A stretch of 7,489 bases of DNA from Candidatus Sulfotelmatobacter sp. (GCA_030044775.1 JASICF010000211.1:1-7489), one strand, 5' to 3'. Positions 1-6,167 are shown, counted from the first letter of the stretch. Made by a program: numbers and translations. Notes: generated by a model not told the origin, from the letters alone.

Positions 1-800
1 GCTGCCAGCGATGCGCCGCGGACATAACCGTGAACCAAAGCGGCGGTAAATGCGTCTCCGGCGCCAACGGTGTCAGCGACTTTCACTCTGAAACCCGGAT
101 GCTGGCTGCTCTCTCCCGCCGATACCAGCAGGCTGCCGGCGGTCCCGCGCGTGACGCAAACCAGCTTGAGATCGAATTTCGAGAGCAGACTGCGCGCCGC
201 GCTTTGCAAATCGCCATTTTCCGTTTCGAACATCTGCATGATTTTCGGCAGCTCTTCATGATTGAGCTTGAGGATGGTCGCCAGCTTCATCGATTGCTCA
301 ATCACCGGCTTCGAGTAAAAATTCTGCCGCAGGTTGACGTCGAACACGCGCACCGCTTCGGCACGCGTGGCAGCGAGAAAGCTCATGATGGTCGAGCGGC
401 TGGCGGCTGAACGCTGCGCCAGTGATCCAAAACAGACAGCGTCCGCTTGGGCCGCGAGATTTTTCCAGGACTCTGTCCACTCGAGAAAATCCCACGCGAC
501 GGGGTGGAGAATTTCAAACTTCGGCTGGCCGGCACGATCGACATCAACCCGCACGGTTCCGGTGGAATGATGTTCATCCCGCTGCACAAACTCGGGAGTA
601 ACCCCGAGCTGCCGCAGTCTTTCGATCGCTTCGTTTCCCATTGGGTCATGGCCAATGCGGCTCGCCGGAATTCCCGTGTCGCCCAATAAGTTCGTGATGT
701 AGGCGAAATTTGCCGGGGCTCCGCCAAGCTGCTTGCCCGCGGGAAGCAGATCCCAAAGCAATTCGCCCAGACCTACGATCGTGCGTTTATCCATGCTCAT
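1..800 (-). CDS. PfkB-family sugar kinase, probable fructokinase (3' end outside window)
   Basis: Cytoplasmic ribokinase/PfkB-fold enzyme that probably transfers the ATP gamma-phosphate to a free sugar, most likely fructose. About 266 codons are visible, read leftward from ATG at 800 (MSMDKRTIVGLGELLWD); the frame stays open to the window edge, and since relatives are about 300 residues, roughly 40 are missing. Visible motifs: the N-terminal glycine signature GGAPANFA at residues 26-33, which packs on the sugar; DVNLR at 154-158; the NxxE motif N180-HE-E183, linked to metal and phosphate binding; and the second PfkB signature DTVGAGDAF at 243-251 with catalytic base Asp249. The start is uncertain: a second in-frame ATG lies at 794 and neither has a clear Shine-Dalgarno. 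It is transcribed away from the alpha-glucosidase across a 255-bp gap, which fits a shared sugar-use module. Sugar specificity is inference; adenosine, ribose or 2-keto-gluconate kinases share the fold. Confidence 0.9.
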   Translation of the reverse strand, partial: MSMDKRTIVGLGELLWDLLPAGKQLGGAPANFAYITNLLGDTGIPASRIGHDPMGNEAIERLRQLGVTPEFVQRDEHHSTGTVRVDVDRAGQPKFEILHPVAWDFLEWTESWKNLAAQADAVCFGSLAQRSAASRSTIMSFLAATRAEAVRVFDVNLRQNFYSKPVIEQSMKLATILKLNHEELPKIMQMFETENGDLQSAARSLLSKFDLKLVCVTRGTAGSLLVSAGESSQHPGFRVKVADTVGAGDAFTAALVHGYVRGASLA

Positions 801-923
801 TTGATTGAGAGATTGGAGAAGATTCCATAATCAAGCCGGGACGATAGGTGTTAAGGCAACTCCTGGCGGCTGCTCCGACTTTCACACGCGGCAGAATTCG
901 CCATTCTTCTTACATCAGCAGGT

Positions 924-937
924 CTTGCATTTGCAAG
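924..937. promoter_or_regulatory. Operator-like inverted repeat between divergent sugar genes
   Basis: Perfect 6-bp half-sites CTTGCA (924-929) and TGCAAG (932-937) are separated by TT. The site lies about 120 bp from either start codon in the divergent region between the sugar kinase and the alpha-glucosidase. Its size suits a dimeric repressor such as a LacI-type sugar regulator, but no regulator gene is in the window, and a 6-bp inverted repeat can occur by chance. Just downstream AGCTTC occurs twice at 8-bp spacing (936-941, 944-949). The rest of 801-1055 shows no convincing promoter: TTGACG at 980-985 resembles a -35 box but has no good -10 partner. Confidence 0.3.
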
Positions 938-1016
938 CTTCTCAGCTTCGCTTCGCCTCCTGTGAGCGCCGGACAGAAGTTGACGATCAAGATGAAAGAG
1001 TGCAGGCTCGAAGCTG

Positions 1017-1029
1017 CGGGCCCTGCCCG
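1017..1029 (+). other. Small GC-rich hairpin in the alpha-glucosidase leader
   Basis: CGGGC (1017-1021) and GCCCG (1025-1029) can pair around a CCT loop. The hairpin ends 14 nt before the GGAG Shine-Dalgarno (1044-1047) of the alpha-glucosidase. There is no U-run, so it is not a terminator. It could affect mRNA stability or translation, or be chance in GC-rich sequence. Confidence 0.2.
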
Positions 1030-1055
1030 GTGAACGTTGAAATGGAGATTGCAGA

Positions 1056-2750
1056 ATGAGGGGGATGGTTTTATCCGTGTTCTTGATTGCGTTAGTAGCA
1101 GCCACGTGTGCTGTCGCCCAAAAGAAACCGCCCACGTCGGCCGTCGAGGGGCGCGACTGGTGGAAGCGCGCCGTTTTCTATGAAATCTATCCGCGCAGCT
1201 TCTCTGACAGCAACGGCGACGGCATCGGCGACCTGAACGGCATCACTTCGAAGCTCGACTACTTGAAAGAGCTGGGCGTCGATGCGATCTGGATCACGCC
1301 TTGTTTTCCCTCGCCGCAGGTCGACTTCGGCTACGACGTTTCCGATTACGAAAACATCGACCCTATGTACGGCACGCTCGCCGATTTCGACAGATTGGCC
1401 AGCGAAGCGAAGAAGCGAAACATCCGCATCATTCTTGACTTTGTCGTCAATCACACCTCCGATCAACACCCGTGGTTTTTGGATTCGAGATCGTCGCGTA
1501 CCTCGGCTCACCGCGACTGGTATATCTGGCGGGATGGCAAAGGCCCGGGCCAGCCGCCCAATAATTGGGTTTCCGGCTTCGGAGGCTCGGCATGGAAGTT
1601 CGATCCCACGACGAACCAGTACTATTATCATTATTTTTATGCCCAGCAACCCGATCTGAACTGGCGCAACCCGGCGGTCCAGGAAGCGATGTTCGATGTT
1701 ACGCGGTTCTGGTACAAGCGCGGCGTGGCCGGATTTCGGCTGGATGCAGTAGACACGCTATTCGAAGACCCCAATCTCACCGACAACCCGATTCTCCGAC
1801 CAGGCAAGACCGCCTTCGGCGATCCGATCGAGCAAAACAAATACAACACCAAGCTACCCGAGGTTCACGATGTTCTTCGCGGACTGCGCAAGATCGCCGA
1901 TGAACATGATGCCGTGTTGATCGGCGAAACGTGGACGGCTGACGTGGCGGAGCTGAACCAATACTACGGCGAGGGCAATAACGAACTGCAATTGCCCATG
2001 GATTTTCTTTTCACCATGGTCAACAAGCTCTCGCCGGCGGAATTTCGCAAGCAGATCGCCGAGGTTAACGCGGCTTCAGGCTGGCCGACGTTTGTAATCA
2101 GCAATCACGACATCGTGCGCTCTTATGATCGGTACGGCGACGGCAAACACAACGATCAGATCGCAAAACTGATGGCCGCGCTTTACCTGACCTTGCGCGG
2201 CACTCCGATCATGTATTACGGCGAAGAAATCGGCATGAAGACCACACCGCCGACGCGAAAAGAAGATGTGCAAGATCCCATTGGCCGAACCGGATGGCCG
2301 AAAGAAAAAGGACGCGACGGCGAGCGCACTCCCATGCAGTGGAACGGCAGCGCAAATGCCGGATTCACCACGGGCAAGCCGTGGCTTCCTGTTCCTTCCA
2401 CATATGAAACGCACAATGTCGCAGCAGAATCGAAAAACCCGGATTCGGTGCTGCACTTCTATGAGCGCGTGCTTCGGTTGCGGCATGCAAACCCGGCGTT
2501 GCTTTATGGAAACTACACGCCGATCAATGAGGATAATTTAAAAGTACTATCGTATCTGCGCTTGTACCGGAACCGCGGAGTGGTTGTGGTGTTGAACATG
2601 GCGACAACTCCGCAGAAGGTTGCGCTCGACCTAGAACCACACGGGTTCACTTCAGCCAAAAAGCTGTTCTCGACCGGCATCTCCGCCGCTCACGGCAGCG
2701 AAGTGTCATTGCCGCCTTATGGAGTGTTTATCGGCGAACTTGGCAAGTGA
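1056..2750 (+). CDS. Exported GH13 alpha-glucosidase (oligo-1,6-glucosidase/maltase type)
   Basis: Retaining glycoside hydrolase that removes glucose from the non-reducing end of alpha-glucosides. The 564-residue protein starts with a Sec signal peptide: hydrophobic core about residues 4-18 and probable cleavage after AVA (19-21), placing the enzyme in the periplasm or outside. The TIM-barrel motifs are complete: calcium-type loop DSNGDGIGD (51-59), region I DFVVNH (128-133), region V QPDLN (198-202), region II GFRLDAVD (226-233) with nucleophile Asp230, region III ETW with acid/base Glu291, and region IV SNHD with Asp352. A short C-terminal beta domain ends the protein. QPDLN is typical of the oligo-1,6-glucosidase subfamily. 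Ala231, next to the nucleophile, is a small residue where isomaltases usually carry Val, which favours alpha-1,4 or sucrose-type substrates (inference). The start ATG has GGAG at 1044-1047, 8 nt upstream; an ATG at 1065 is less well placed. Length is typical and nothing looks broken. Confidence 0.95.
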   Translation: MRGMVLSVFLIALVAATCAVAQKKPPTSAVEGRDWWKRAVFYEIYPRSFSDSNGDGIGDLNGITSKLDYLKELGVDAIWITPCFPSPQVDFGYDVSDYENIDPMYGTLADFDRLASEAKKRNIRIILDFVVNHTSDQHPWFLDSRSSRTSAHRDWYIWRDGKGPGQPPNNWVSGFGGSAWKFDPTTNQYYYHYFYAQQPDLNWRNPAVQEAMFDVTRFWYKRGVAGFRLDAVDTLFEDPNLTDNPILRPGKTAFGDPIEQNKYNTKLPEVHDVLRGLRKIADEHDAVLIGETWTADVAELNQYYGEGNNELQLPMDFLFTMVNKLSPAEFRKQIAEVNAASGWPTFVISNHDIVRSYDRYGDGKHNDQIAKLMAALYLTLRGTPIMYYGEEIGMKTTPPTRKEDVQDPIGRTGWPKEKGRDGERTPMQWNGSANAGFTTGKPWLPVPSTYETHNVAAESKNPDSVLHFYERVLRLRHANPALLYGNYTPINEDNLKVLSYLRLYRNRGVVVVLNMATTPQKVALDLEPHGFTSAKKLFSTGISAAHGSEVSLPPYGVFIGELGK

Positions 2751-2756
2751 CCACAC

Positions 2757-2776
2757 GGAAAACTTCACGCTTTTCC
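2757..2776 (+). terminator. Weak stem-loop just after the alpha-glucosidase stop
   Basis: GGAAAA (2757-2762) and TTTTCC (2771-2776) can pair around an 8-nt loop, starting 7 nt after the stop codon. The stem is short and AT-rich and the following bases (TTCG) are not a clean U-run, so this is at best a weak terminator. The following stretch to 2912 is AT-richer than its surroundings and includes an 11-bp palindrome, AGTGG-T-CCACT (2827-2837), of unknown meaning. Confidence 0.2.
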
Positions 2777-2922
2777 TTCGAATCAACATTCGCAATCAAT
2801 TCGCCCGTAGAGGAAGGACCGGAGCCAGTGGTCCACTCTTGTTCGTATTTCGTAACAAGAACTATTTTTCAGCGCCAGCTTTTGAATTTAGTGAAAAACT
2901 TTTCATTAACTGAGGGGGAGGA

Positions 2923-3084
2923 GTGGATCCGAAAAGCTGTCCGCGCTGCGGCGGAAACGGATACATTGCGCAGTCCGTGGACATCAGTGGAAAGTCCGAG
3001 GGCGTAGCCTTTATCCGCGTGAAGTGTCCGGCGTGCTCTGGCAGCGACCGGAAAGATTCAGTTCCCCCATCGACCGCAGGTTGA
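2923..3084 (+). CDS. Small four-cysteine zinc-ribbon-like protein (53 aa), function unknown
   Basis: A 53-codon frame starts at GTG 2923 and ends at TGA 3082. Two knuckles are visible: CPRCGGNG at residues 6-13, which matches the CxxCxGxG repeat of the DnaJ zinc domain exactly, and CPACSG at 35-40. Four cysteines in two CxxC pairs about 25 residues apart suit one zinc site. Between them lies a short segment (IAQSVDISGKSEGVAFIRVK) that could form two beta strands. The leader is very purine-rich: AGGGGG (2913-2918) ends 4 nt before the GTG, and an in-frame TGA at 2911 rules out a start further upstream. There is no J domain, signal peptide or membrane segment. I recognise the motif but not a named family. 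It could be an RNA- or protein-binding zinc ribbon; a chance frame is possible but unlikely given the spaced cysteines and ribosome site. Confidence 0.6.
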   Translation: MDPKSCPRCGGNGYIAQSVDISGKSEGVAFIRVKCPACSGSDRKDSVPPSTAG

Positions 3085-3107
3085 CCGCACGGCCTGTGGT
3101 GCTTGCG

Positions 3108-3163
3108 AAAACGTAGTGGCCCGGACGTCACAAAGCAGAGCCAGTGACGATCCGGGCCTCACG
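3108..3163 (-). terminator. Intrinsic terminator of the diguanylate cyclase gene (possibly bidirectional)
   Basis: A long inverted repeat pairs 3118-3131 (GGCCCGGACGTCAC) with 3144-3149 (GTGACG) and 3151-3158 (TCCGGGCC): 14 pairs, one bulged A at 3150 and a 12-nt loop. CGT (3112-3114) can also pair with ACG (3161-3163) to lengthen the base. Read on the minus strand, the stem is followed directly by TTTT (complement of 3108-3111), about 60 nt past the stop codon of the GGEEF gene, which fits an intrinsic terminator. On the plus strand the stem lies 33 nt after the small zinc-ribbon gene but lacks a U-run, so termination there would be weaker. Confidence 0.6.
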
Positions 3164-3224
3164 TTCTAGGGTTGAACTGCCTGCACATTTCTTCAGAAGA
3201 CTGCTTCGAACTTCCGGCCGGAGA

Positions 3225-4505
3225 TCAGGCGATGCCGGCGGAAGTGGCTCGCATGCGCCGCCGAGAGGAAACGGCAGCTTCGACGCGATTGCGTCCTCCA
3301 GCTTTGGCACGATATAGAGCTTTGTCTGCGGCCCGGACGATTTCCTCGGGCGAAACTTCTTCCATCAGCGAAGTCGCCACTCCGATGCTTACCGTGACGG
3401 AGATTTCGGACGGCGACTGGTTCTGCGCAAGTTGTCGAATCGCGTAGCCAGCGCGTCCGCGGGCTCCCTTTCGCTGATTGCGGCGATCGGGTCCGCGAGG
3501 CTGCTGGCGCCGGTCTGGTCCGCGCAGGCGAAGCCTGCCCGCTTCGATCTCGCAGCGGAGTTCCTCAAGATGCTCGATCACATCCTGAGTCGTCTTGCCA
3601 GGAAACAAGATGGCAAATTCCTCCCCGCCGCAGCGGAAGGCTTGTCCTCCTCCTCTGACTCGCGCCAGCTTGGAGGCAACCATGCACAACACCTGGTCGC
3701 CGGTGTCGTGGCCGTACGTATCATTGCAGCGCTTGAAATGATCGATGTCCACCATGGCAATCGAATACGGCGGCGTCAGGCGGAGCAGCGCGTCGTTGAA
3801 GGCGCGGCGCGAGGGCAGCGCGGTTAACTCGTCGTGATACGCGAGCAAATAGGAAGTTTCGACGACAGCGCTTGCCAGAATAATCGAGGCCGCGGCGAAG
3901 TAGGAGGTCGCAATCCAGCCGGTACCTGCAAAATGGATCGCGAGAAAACAGGCGATCAGCGACCATAGCAACCCGCTCTCGATCGGCTTGCGAAACAAGA
4001 CAAACCGGATCAGGAAAATAATGACGCCGCCCGAAAAACAGAGTTGTACCGCCAGTGGCAGAGGCGCGCCCGACTGAGCATGATGCGGCAATTTGTGGAC
4101 AAGGGCCAACGGTTCAGGCCGGCAAATCACGGCCACAATTACCGATTGAATGAACAGGAATAACGCGGCCGGCGCGATGCTCGCGGAGGTGAACCCCTTT
4201 TCTTGCGGAAACGAAAAAATCACCAGATTGAGAGGTACCAGCACGCCCACACATAGCAAAGCCGTGGCCGACGCTTTTCCCGCCATTCCTCCGGGGAGAT
4301 GCGACATCAGCTGCTGAGCAAGGCACAAAACCACGAGACACAAAAAGACGCGGCTGGAATGGAATCTCCACGAAAGCAGAACCCCCGCGATGGTGGCGCC
4401 CCAGAATGCATAGAGCGCGAGCGCCGTCCCGGGAACAAACCATCCGCTATGCAGGAGCACAGCGACCAGCAGCAAAAAAACGCCCGGCATGAGCAGAGCT
4501 TTCAT
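3225..4505 (-). CDS. Membrane diguanylate cyclase (GGDEF domain, GGEEF site)
   Basis: Probably makes cyclic di-GMP from two GTP at the inner membrane. The 426-residue protein has about eight hydrophobic segments (roughly 5-19, 22-45, 51-67, 80-99, 107-128, 150-171, 178-192, 196-217) with no known extracytoplasmic sensor domain, then a GGDEF domain from HDELTALPSRRAF (224-236). Catalytic features are present: DIDHFK (253-258) with metal ligand Asp253, NDTYGHDTGD (261-270), the active loop GGEEF (293-297) and the closing strand VTVSIGVA (370-377). The inhibitory RxxD site is degenerate: R284-GG-G287, five residues before GGEEF, lacks Asp, so product inhibition may be weak. Between helix and last strand is a basic insertion (about 324-365) with RGPDRR twice (328-333, 337-342). 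It is followed by a terminator-like hairpin and is divergent from the response-regulator operon. Start ATG 4505 has GGA 5-7 nt upstream; Met6 is a poorer alternative. Confidence 0.92.
   Translation of the reverse strand: MKALLMPGVFLLLVAVLLHSGWFVPGTALALYAFWGATIAGVLLSWRFHSSRVFLCLVVLCLAQQLMSHLPGGMAGKASATALLCVGVLVPLNLVIFSFPQEKGFTSASIAPAALFLFIQSVIVAVICRPEPLALVHKLPHHAQSGAPLPLAVQLCFSGGVIIFLIRFVLFRKPIESGLLWSLIACFLAIHFAGTGWIATSYFAAASIILASAVVETSYLLAYHDELTALPSRRAFNDALLRLTPPYSIAMVDIDHFKRCNDTYGHDTGDQVLCMVASKLARVRGGGQAFRCGGEEFAILFPGKTTQDVIEHLEELRCEIEAGRLRLRGPDRRQQPRGPDRRNQRKGARGRAGYAIRQLAQNQSPSEISVTVSIGVATSLMEEVSPEEIVRAADKALYRAKAGGRNRVEAAVSSRRRMRATSAGIA
3480..3524 (-). repeat. Imperfect tandem repeat coding RGPDRR twice inside the GGDEF gene
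   Basis: Two 18-bp units, 3507-3524 and 3480-3497 on the minus strand, lie at a 27-bp (9-codon) period and both code RGPDRR. They differ at a few, mostly third, codon positions, so the peptide is kept better than the DNA. The repeat sits in the basic insertion of the GGDEF domain, away from the active loop. Confidence 0.6.
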
Positions 4506-4515
4506 CGGGTTCCAG

Positions 4516-4537
4516 CCTTGTATGCGCCTTGCAAGGT
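4516..4537. promoter_or_regulatory. CCTTG direct repeats and CCTTGCAAGG palindrome upstream of the diguanylate cyclase
   Basis: CCTTG occurs at 4516-4520 and 4527-4531, an 11-bp period, and the second copy opens a perfect 10-bp palindrome, CCTTGCAAGG (4527-4536). TGCGCCTT also repeats at 4523-4530 and 4539-4546. OmpR-family regulators often bind direct repeats about one helical turn apart, and such a regulator is encoded divergently 216 bp away. The repeats lie within 40 bp of the diguanylate cyclase start, downstream of its likely promoter, where binding would block transcription. Assignment to that regulator is inference. Confidence 0.25.
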
Positions 4538-4567
4538 CTGCGCCTTCCGATTTGCAGTGTTCTCTCG

Positions 4568-4573
4568 ATTATC
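4568..4573 (-). promoter_or_regulatory. Candidate -10 box for the diguanylate cyclase gene
   Basis: On the minus strand this reads GATAAT, five of six matches to the sigma-70 -10 consensus, and would start transcription about 55-60 nt before the ATG at 4505. No good -35 box is seen at 16-18 bp, so the call is weak. Confidence 0.25.
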
Positions 4574-4574
4574 C

Positions 4575-4603
4575 CGGTAACCCACTTCCCGTGGTAATTG
4601 CCG
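4575..4603. promoter_or_regulatory. Imperfect hairpin/palindrome in the divergent control region
   Basis: CGGTAA (4575-4580) pairs with TTGCCG (4598-4603) with one G-T wobble, and CCAC (4582-4585) pairs with GTGG (4591-4594) around TTCCC. It overlaps the expected -35 zone of the candidate diguanylate cyclase promoter and could be an operator. A separate perfect palindrome, AAAGGCCTTT, lies at 4621-4630. Nothing else notable is seen in 4506-4752 apart from the elements listed separately. Confidence 0.2.
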
Positions 4604-4723
4604 TCGCGGGTTCGGAGCGGAAAGGCCTTTGGTGGGTCTTCCTTTTCTGAAATCGCTCCCCATTTCTGGAAGCACAGACTTTGGTGTAGTCGGAGTTTCG
4701 GCTGCATTTCAGGGTTTTCTAAC

Positions 4724-4729
4724 TAGAAT
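4724..4729 (+). promoter_or_regulatory. Candidate -10 box of the signalling operon
   Basis: TAGAAT matches five of six bases of the sigma-70 -10 consensus and lies 23 nt before the response-regulator ATG, implying a very short leader. The expected -35 position (about 4701-4706, GCTGCA) is a poor match, as in promoters that need an activator. An AAGGG ribosome site at 4742-4746 follows. Confidence 0.3.
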
Positions 4730-4752
4730 CGCAATGTAATTAAGGGCGACTT

Positions 4753-5439
4753 ATGAGGATTCTGATTGCGGAAGACGACGCGGCTCTGGCTGGATTCATC
4801 CGCCAGGGTCTCGAAGGCGAACATTACACGGTGGACGTGGTTGAGGATGGCGAGCAGGCTCGTGCCATGGGCAGCGAGTTCGATTACGACCTGGTGATTC
4901 TCGACTTGAACCTGCCGAAGCTCGACGGTGTGAGCGTGCTGCGGCACCTGCGGCTCAAGCGGCCCAGCTTGCCGGTGCTGGTGCTCACGCAGAGAAGCCG
5001 CGTCGAAGACCGTGTGCAGTGCCTCGATACCGGCGCCGACGATTATCTTCCCAAGCCGTTTTCGTTCAATGAGCTTTCGGCGCGTATCCGGGCGCTGCTG
5101 CGGCGGAGTCATCTGCCCTCAGGCTCGGTGCTGGTGGTGGAGGATTTGAAGCTGGATCGCGTCGAGCATCGCGCCGAGCGGGCCGGGCGCCGGATCGATC
5201 TCACCACGAAAGAGTTTTCTTTACTCGAATACCTGATGCGCAACGCCGGCCGCGAGGTTTCCCGCGCCATGATCATCGAGCACGTGTGGAATCTGACCTT
5301 CGACACCACCACGAACGTAGTCGACGTCTACATCAACTATTTGCGCCGCAAAGTGGATGACGGCCATCCCCAGAAGCTGATACACACCGTGCGCGGCGTC
5401 GGTTACGCGCTCAGCGGCAGAAACGCAGTGACTGCCTGA
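4753..5439 (+). CDS. OmpR/PhoB-family response regulator
   Basis: Cytoplasmic two-component regulator of 228 residues: receiver domain (1 to about 115), short linker, and winged-helix DNA-binding domain (about 128-223). All receiver residues are present: acidic pair Asp8-Asp9, phosphoacceptor Asp51 in LVILDLNLP, Thr79, Tyr98 and Lys101 in the KPF motif. The output domain carries the usual landmarks, including LTTKEFSLLEYLMRNAG and TTNVVDVYINYLRRKVD, and ends in HTVRGVGYAL. The overall style resembles CusR/IrlR-type regulators of metal response, but the target is not shown by the sequence. It starts at ATG 4753 with AAGGG 6 nt upstream. Its stop overlaps the next gene's start (TGATG), so it is probably translationally coupled to the kinase-like protein. 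It looks fully functional, unlike the two downstream partners. No complete cognate sensor kinase is in the window. Confidence 0.93.
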   Translation: MRILIAEDDAALAGFIRQGLEGEHYTVDVVEDGEQARAMGSEFDYDLVILDLNLPKLDGVSVLRHLRLKRPSLPVLVLTQRSRVEDRVQCLDTGADDYLPKPFSFNELSARIRALLRRSHLPSGSVLVVEDLKLDRVEHRAERAGRRIDLTTKEFSLLEYLMRNAGREVSRAMIIEHVWNLTFDTTTNVVDVYINYLRRKVDDGHPQKLIHTVRGVGYALSGRNAVTA

Positions 5440-6167
5440 TGCCTCAGACTCCGACGTCCAATCCGGAATGGCTGGAAACGGCGATCCAAGGCGAAACGAA
5501 ACAGGAGCGCGGCATTCTGCAGCAATTGTTGCACGCCCTCAATCAGCCGCTCACCGGCCTGCAGTGCTCGCTCGAAGTGGCTCTGGCCGCACCTCGCACC
5601 GCCGAACATTACGTGCGCACTTTGCAGGAAGGGATCGAGTTGACCGGTCGCATGCGCGCTTTGGTGGGTGCGATTGGGGAAGTCGCGACTGGACAGGAGC
5701 CCGCCGGGAGCCGCAATCATGACAAGGACTCGGCGAGCACATTTGCCCTCCAGCGCCTGATCGAAGAAATCGTTGCCCAATTGGCGCCGGTGGCGGAGGC
5801 AGTCGATGTCCGCATGGCGCCTACGTTCTCCTCCGTTTCGAGCATTCACGTAAGAGTCGAGCGGGCGGCGCTAGCCGAAGCGCTGTTCCGCCTGCTCGAA
5901 TCGGCGGTGAGTCTGGCGCGCCCGGATGGTGAAGTGCGCATCGAAGCCCGGGGAGAACCGGGCATGATCGCGGTGCGCATCGAGTGGAGCGCCGCCACGG
6001 CGTGGGGCACGTTTTCCAGTGCCGAGTTGGGTGTGCTGGTGGCACAAGCATCCCTTGCGCACGCCGGCTTGCAATGCGAGCGGCACGGAAGCGGGAATTC
6101 GCAAAGCGTTACGATCCGCCTGCCGGTCGCGGCTGCAAGCTCCGCAGCGGCGGGTGGTCATCTGTGA
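5439..6167 (+). CDS. Soluble histidine-kinase-like protein with degenerate ATPase domain
   Basis: A 242-residue protein with no signal peptide or membrane segment. The N-terminal part resembles a dimerisation/phosphoacceptor helical hairpin: LHALNQPLTG (31-40) matches the H-box of NQPL-type kinases with phosphoacceptor His32, and a second helix covers about 55-82. After a linker (about 85-100) comes a domain with the layout of a HATPase_c fold (about 101-229, ending in SVTIRLPV), but ATP-binding residues are missing. The N-box position reads RLLESA (151-156), with Ser155 in place of the essential Asn; no DxGxG box is present (IEWSAA at 181-186); and the GxGL box is reduced to ELGVLV (196-201). 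It therefore probably cannot phosphorylate itself and may act as a phosphotransferase like Spo0B or ChpT, a phosphatase, or a binding partner. The ATG overlaps the previous stop by 1 nt with no Shine-Dalgarno, indicating coupled translation. Function is inference; gene reality is well supported. Confidence 0.82.
   Translation: MPQTPTSNPEWLETAIQGETKQERGILQQLLHALNQPLTGLQCSLEVALAAPRTAEHYVRTLQEGIELTGRMRALVGAIGEVATGQEPAGSRNHDKDSASTFALQRLIEEIVAQLAPVAEAVDVRMAPTFSSVSSIHVRVERAALAEALFRLLESAVSLARPDGEVRIEARGEPGMIAVRIEWSAATAWGTFSSAELGVLVAQASLAHAGLQCERHGSGNSQSVTIRLPVAAASSAAAGGHL

Noticed and set aside
805..1059. 84-codon open frame in the divergent gap
   Set aside because: No ribosome site, no motifs, and it fills the region needed for promoters of two divergent genes.
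1056..1118. Cys18 near the end of the alpha-glucosidase signal peptide as a lipoprotein site
   Set aside because: The residue before Cys is Thr, not Gly/Ala/Ser, and a good signal peptidase I site (AVA) follows directly, so ordinary cleavage is more likely.
1092..1649. 185-codon open frame on the minus strand
   Set aside because: It lies inside the signal peptide and barrel region of the clearly coding GH13 gene, has no recognisable domain, and is typical of antisense open frames in GC-rich genes.
2747..3007. Plus-strand 86-codon open frame after the alpha-glucosidase
   Set aside because: Composition is not protein-like, there is no ribosome site, and it overlaps in another frame the better-supported 53-residue zinc-ribbon-like gene.
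6037..6056. TGGCAC...TTGC, resembling a sigma-54 promoter
   Set aside because: The spacing between the GG and GC elements is wrong (9 nt lie between TGGCAC and TTGC instead of about 5), and it sits inside a coding region.
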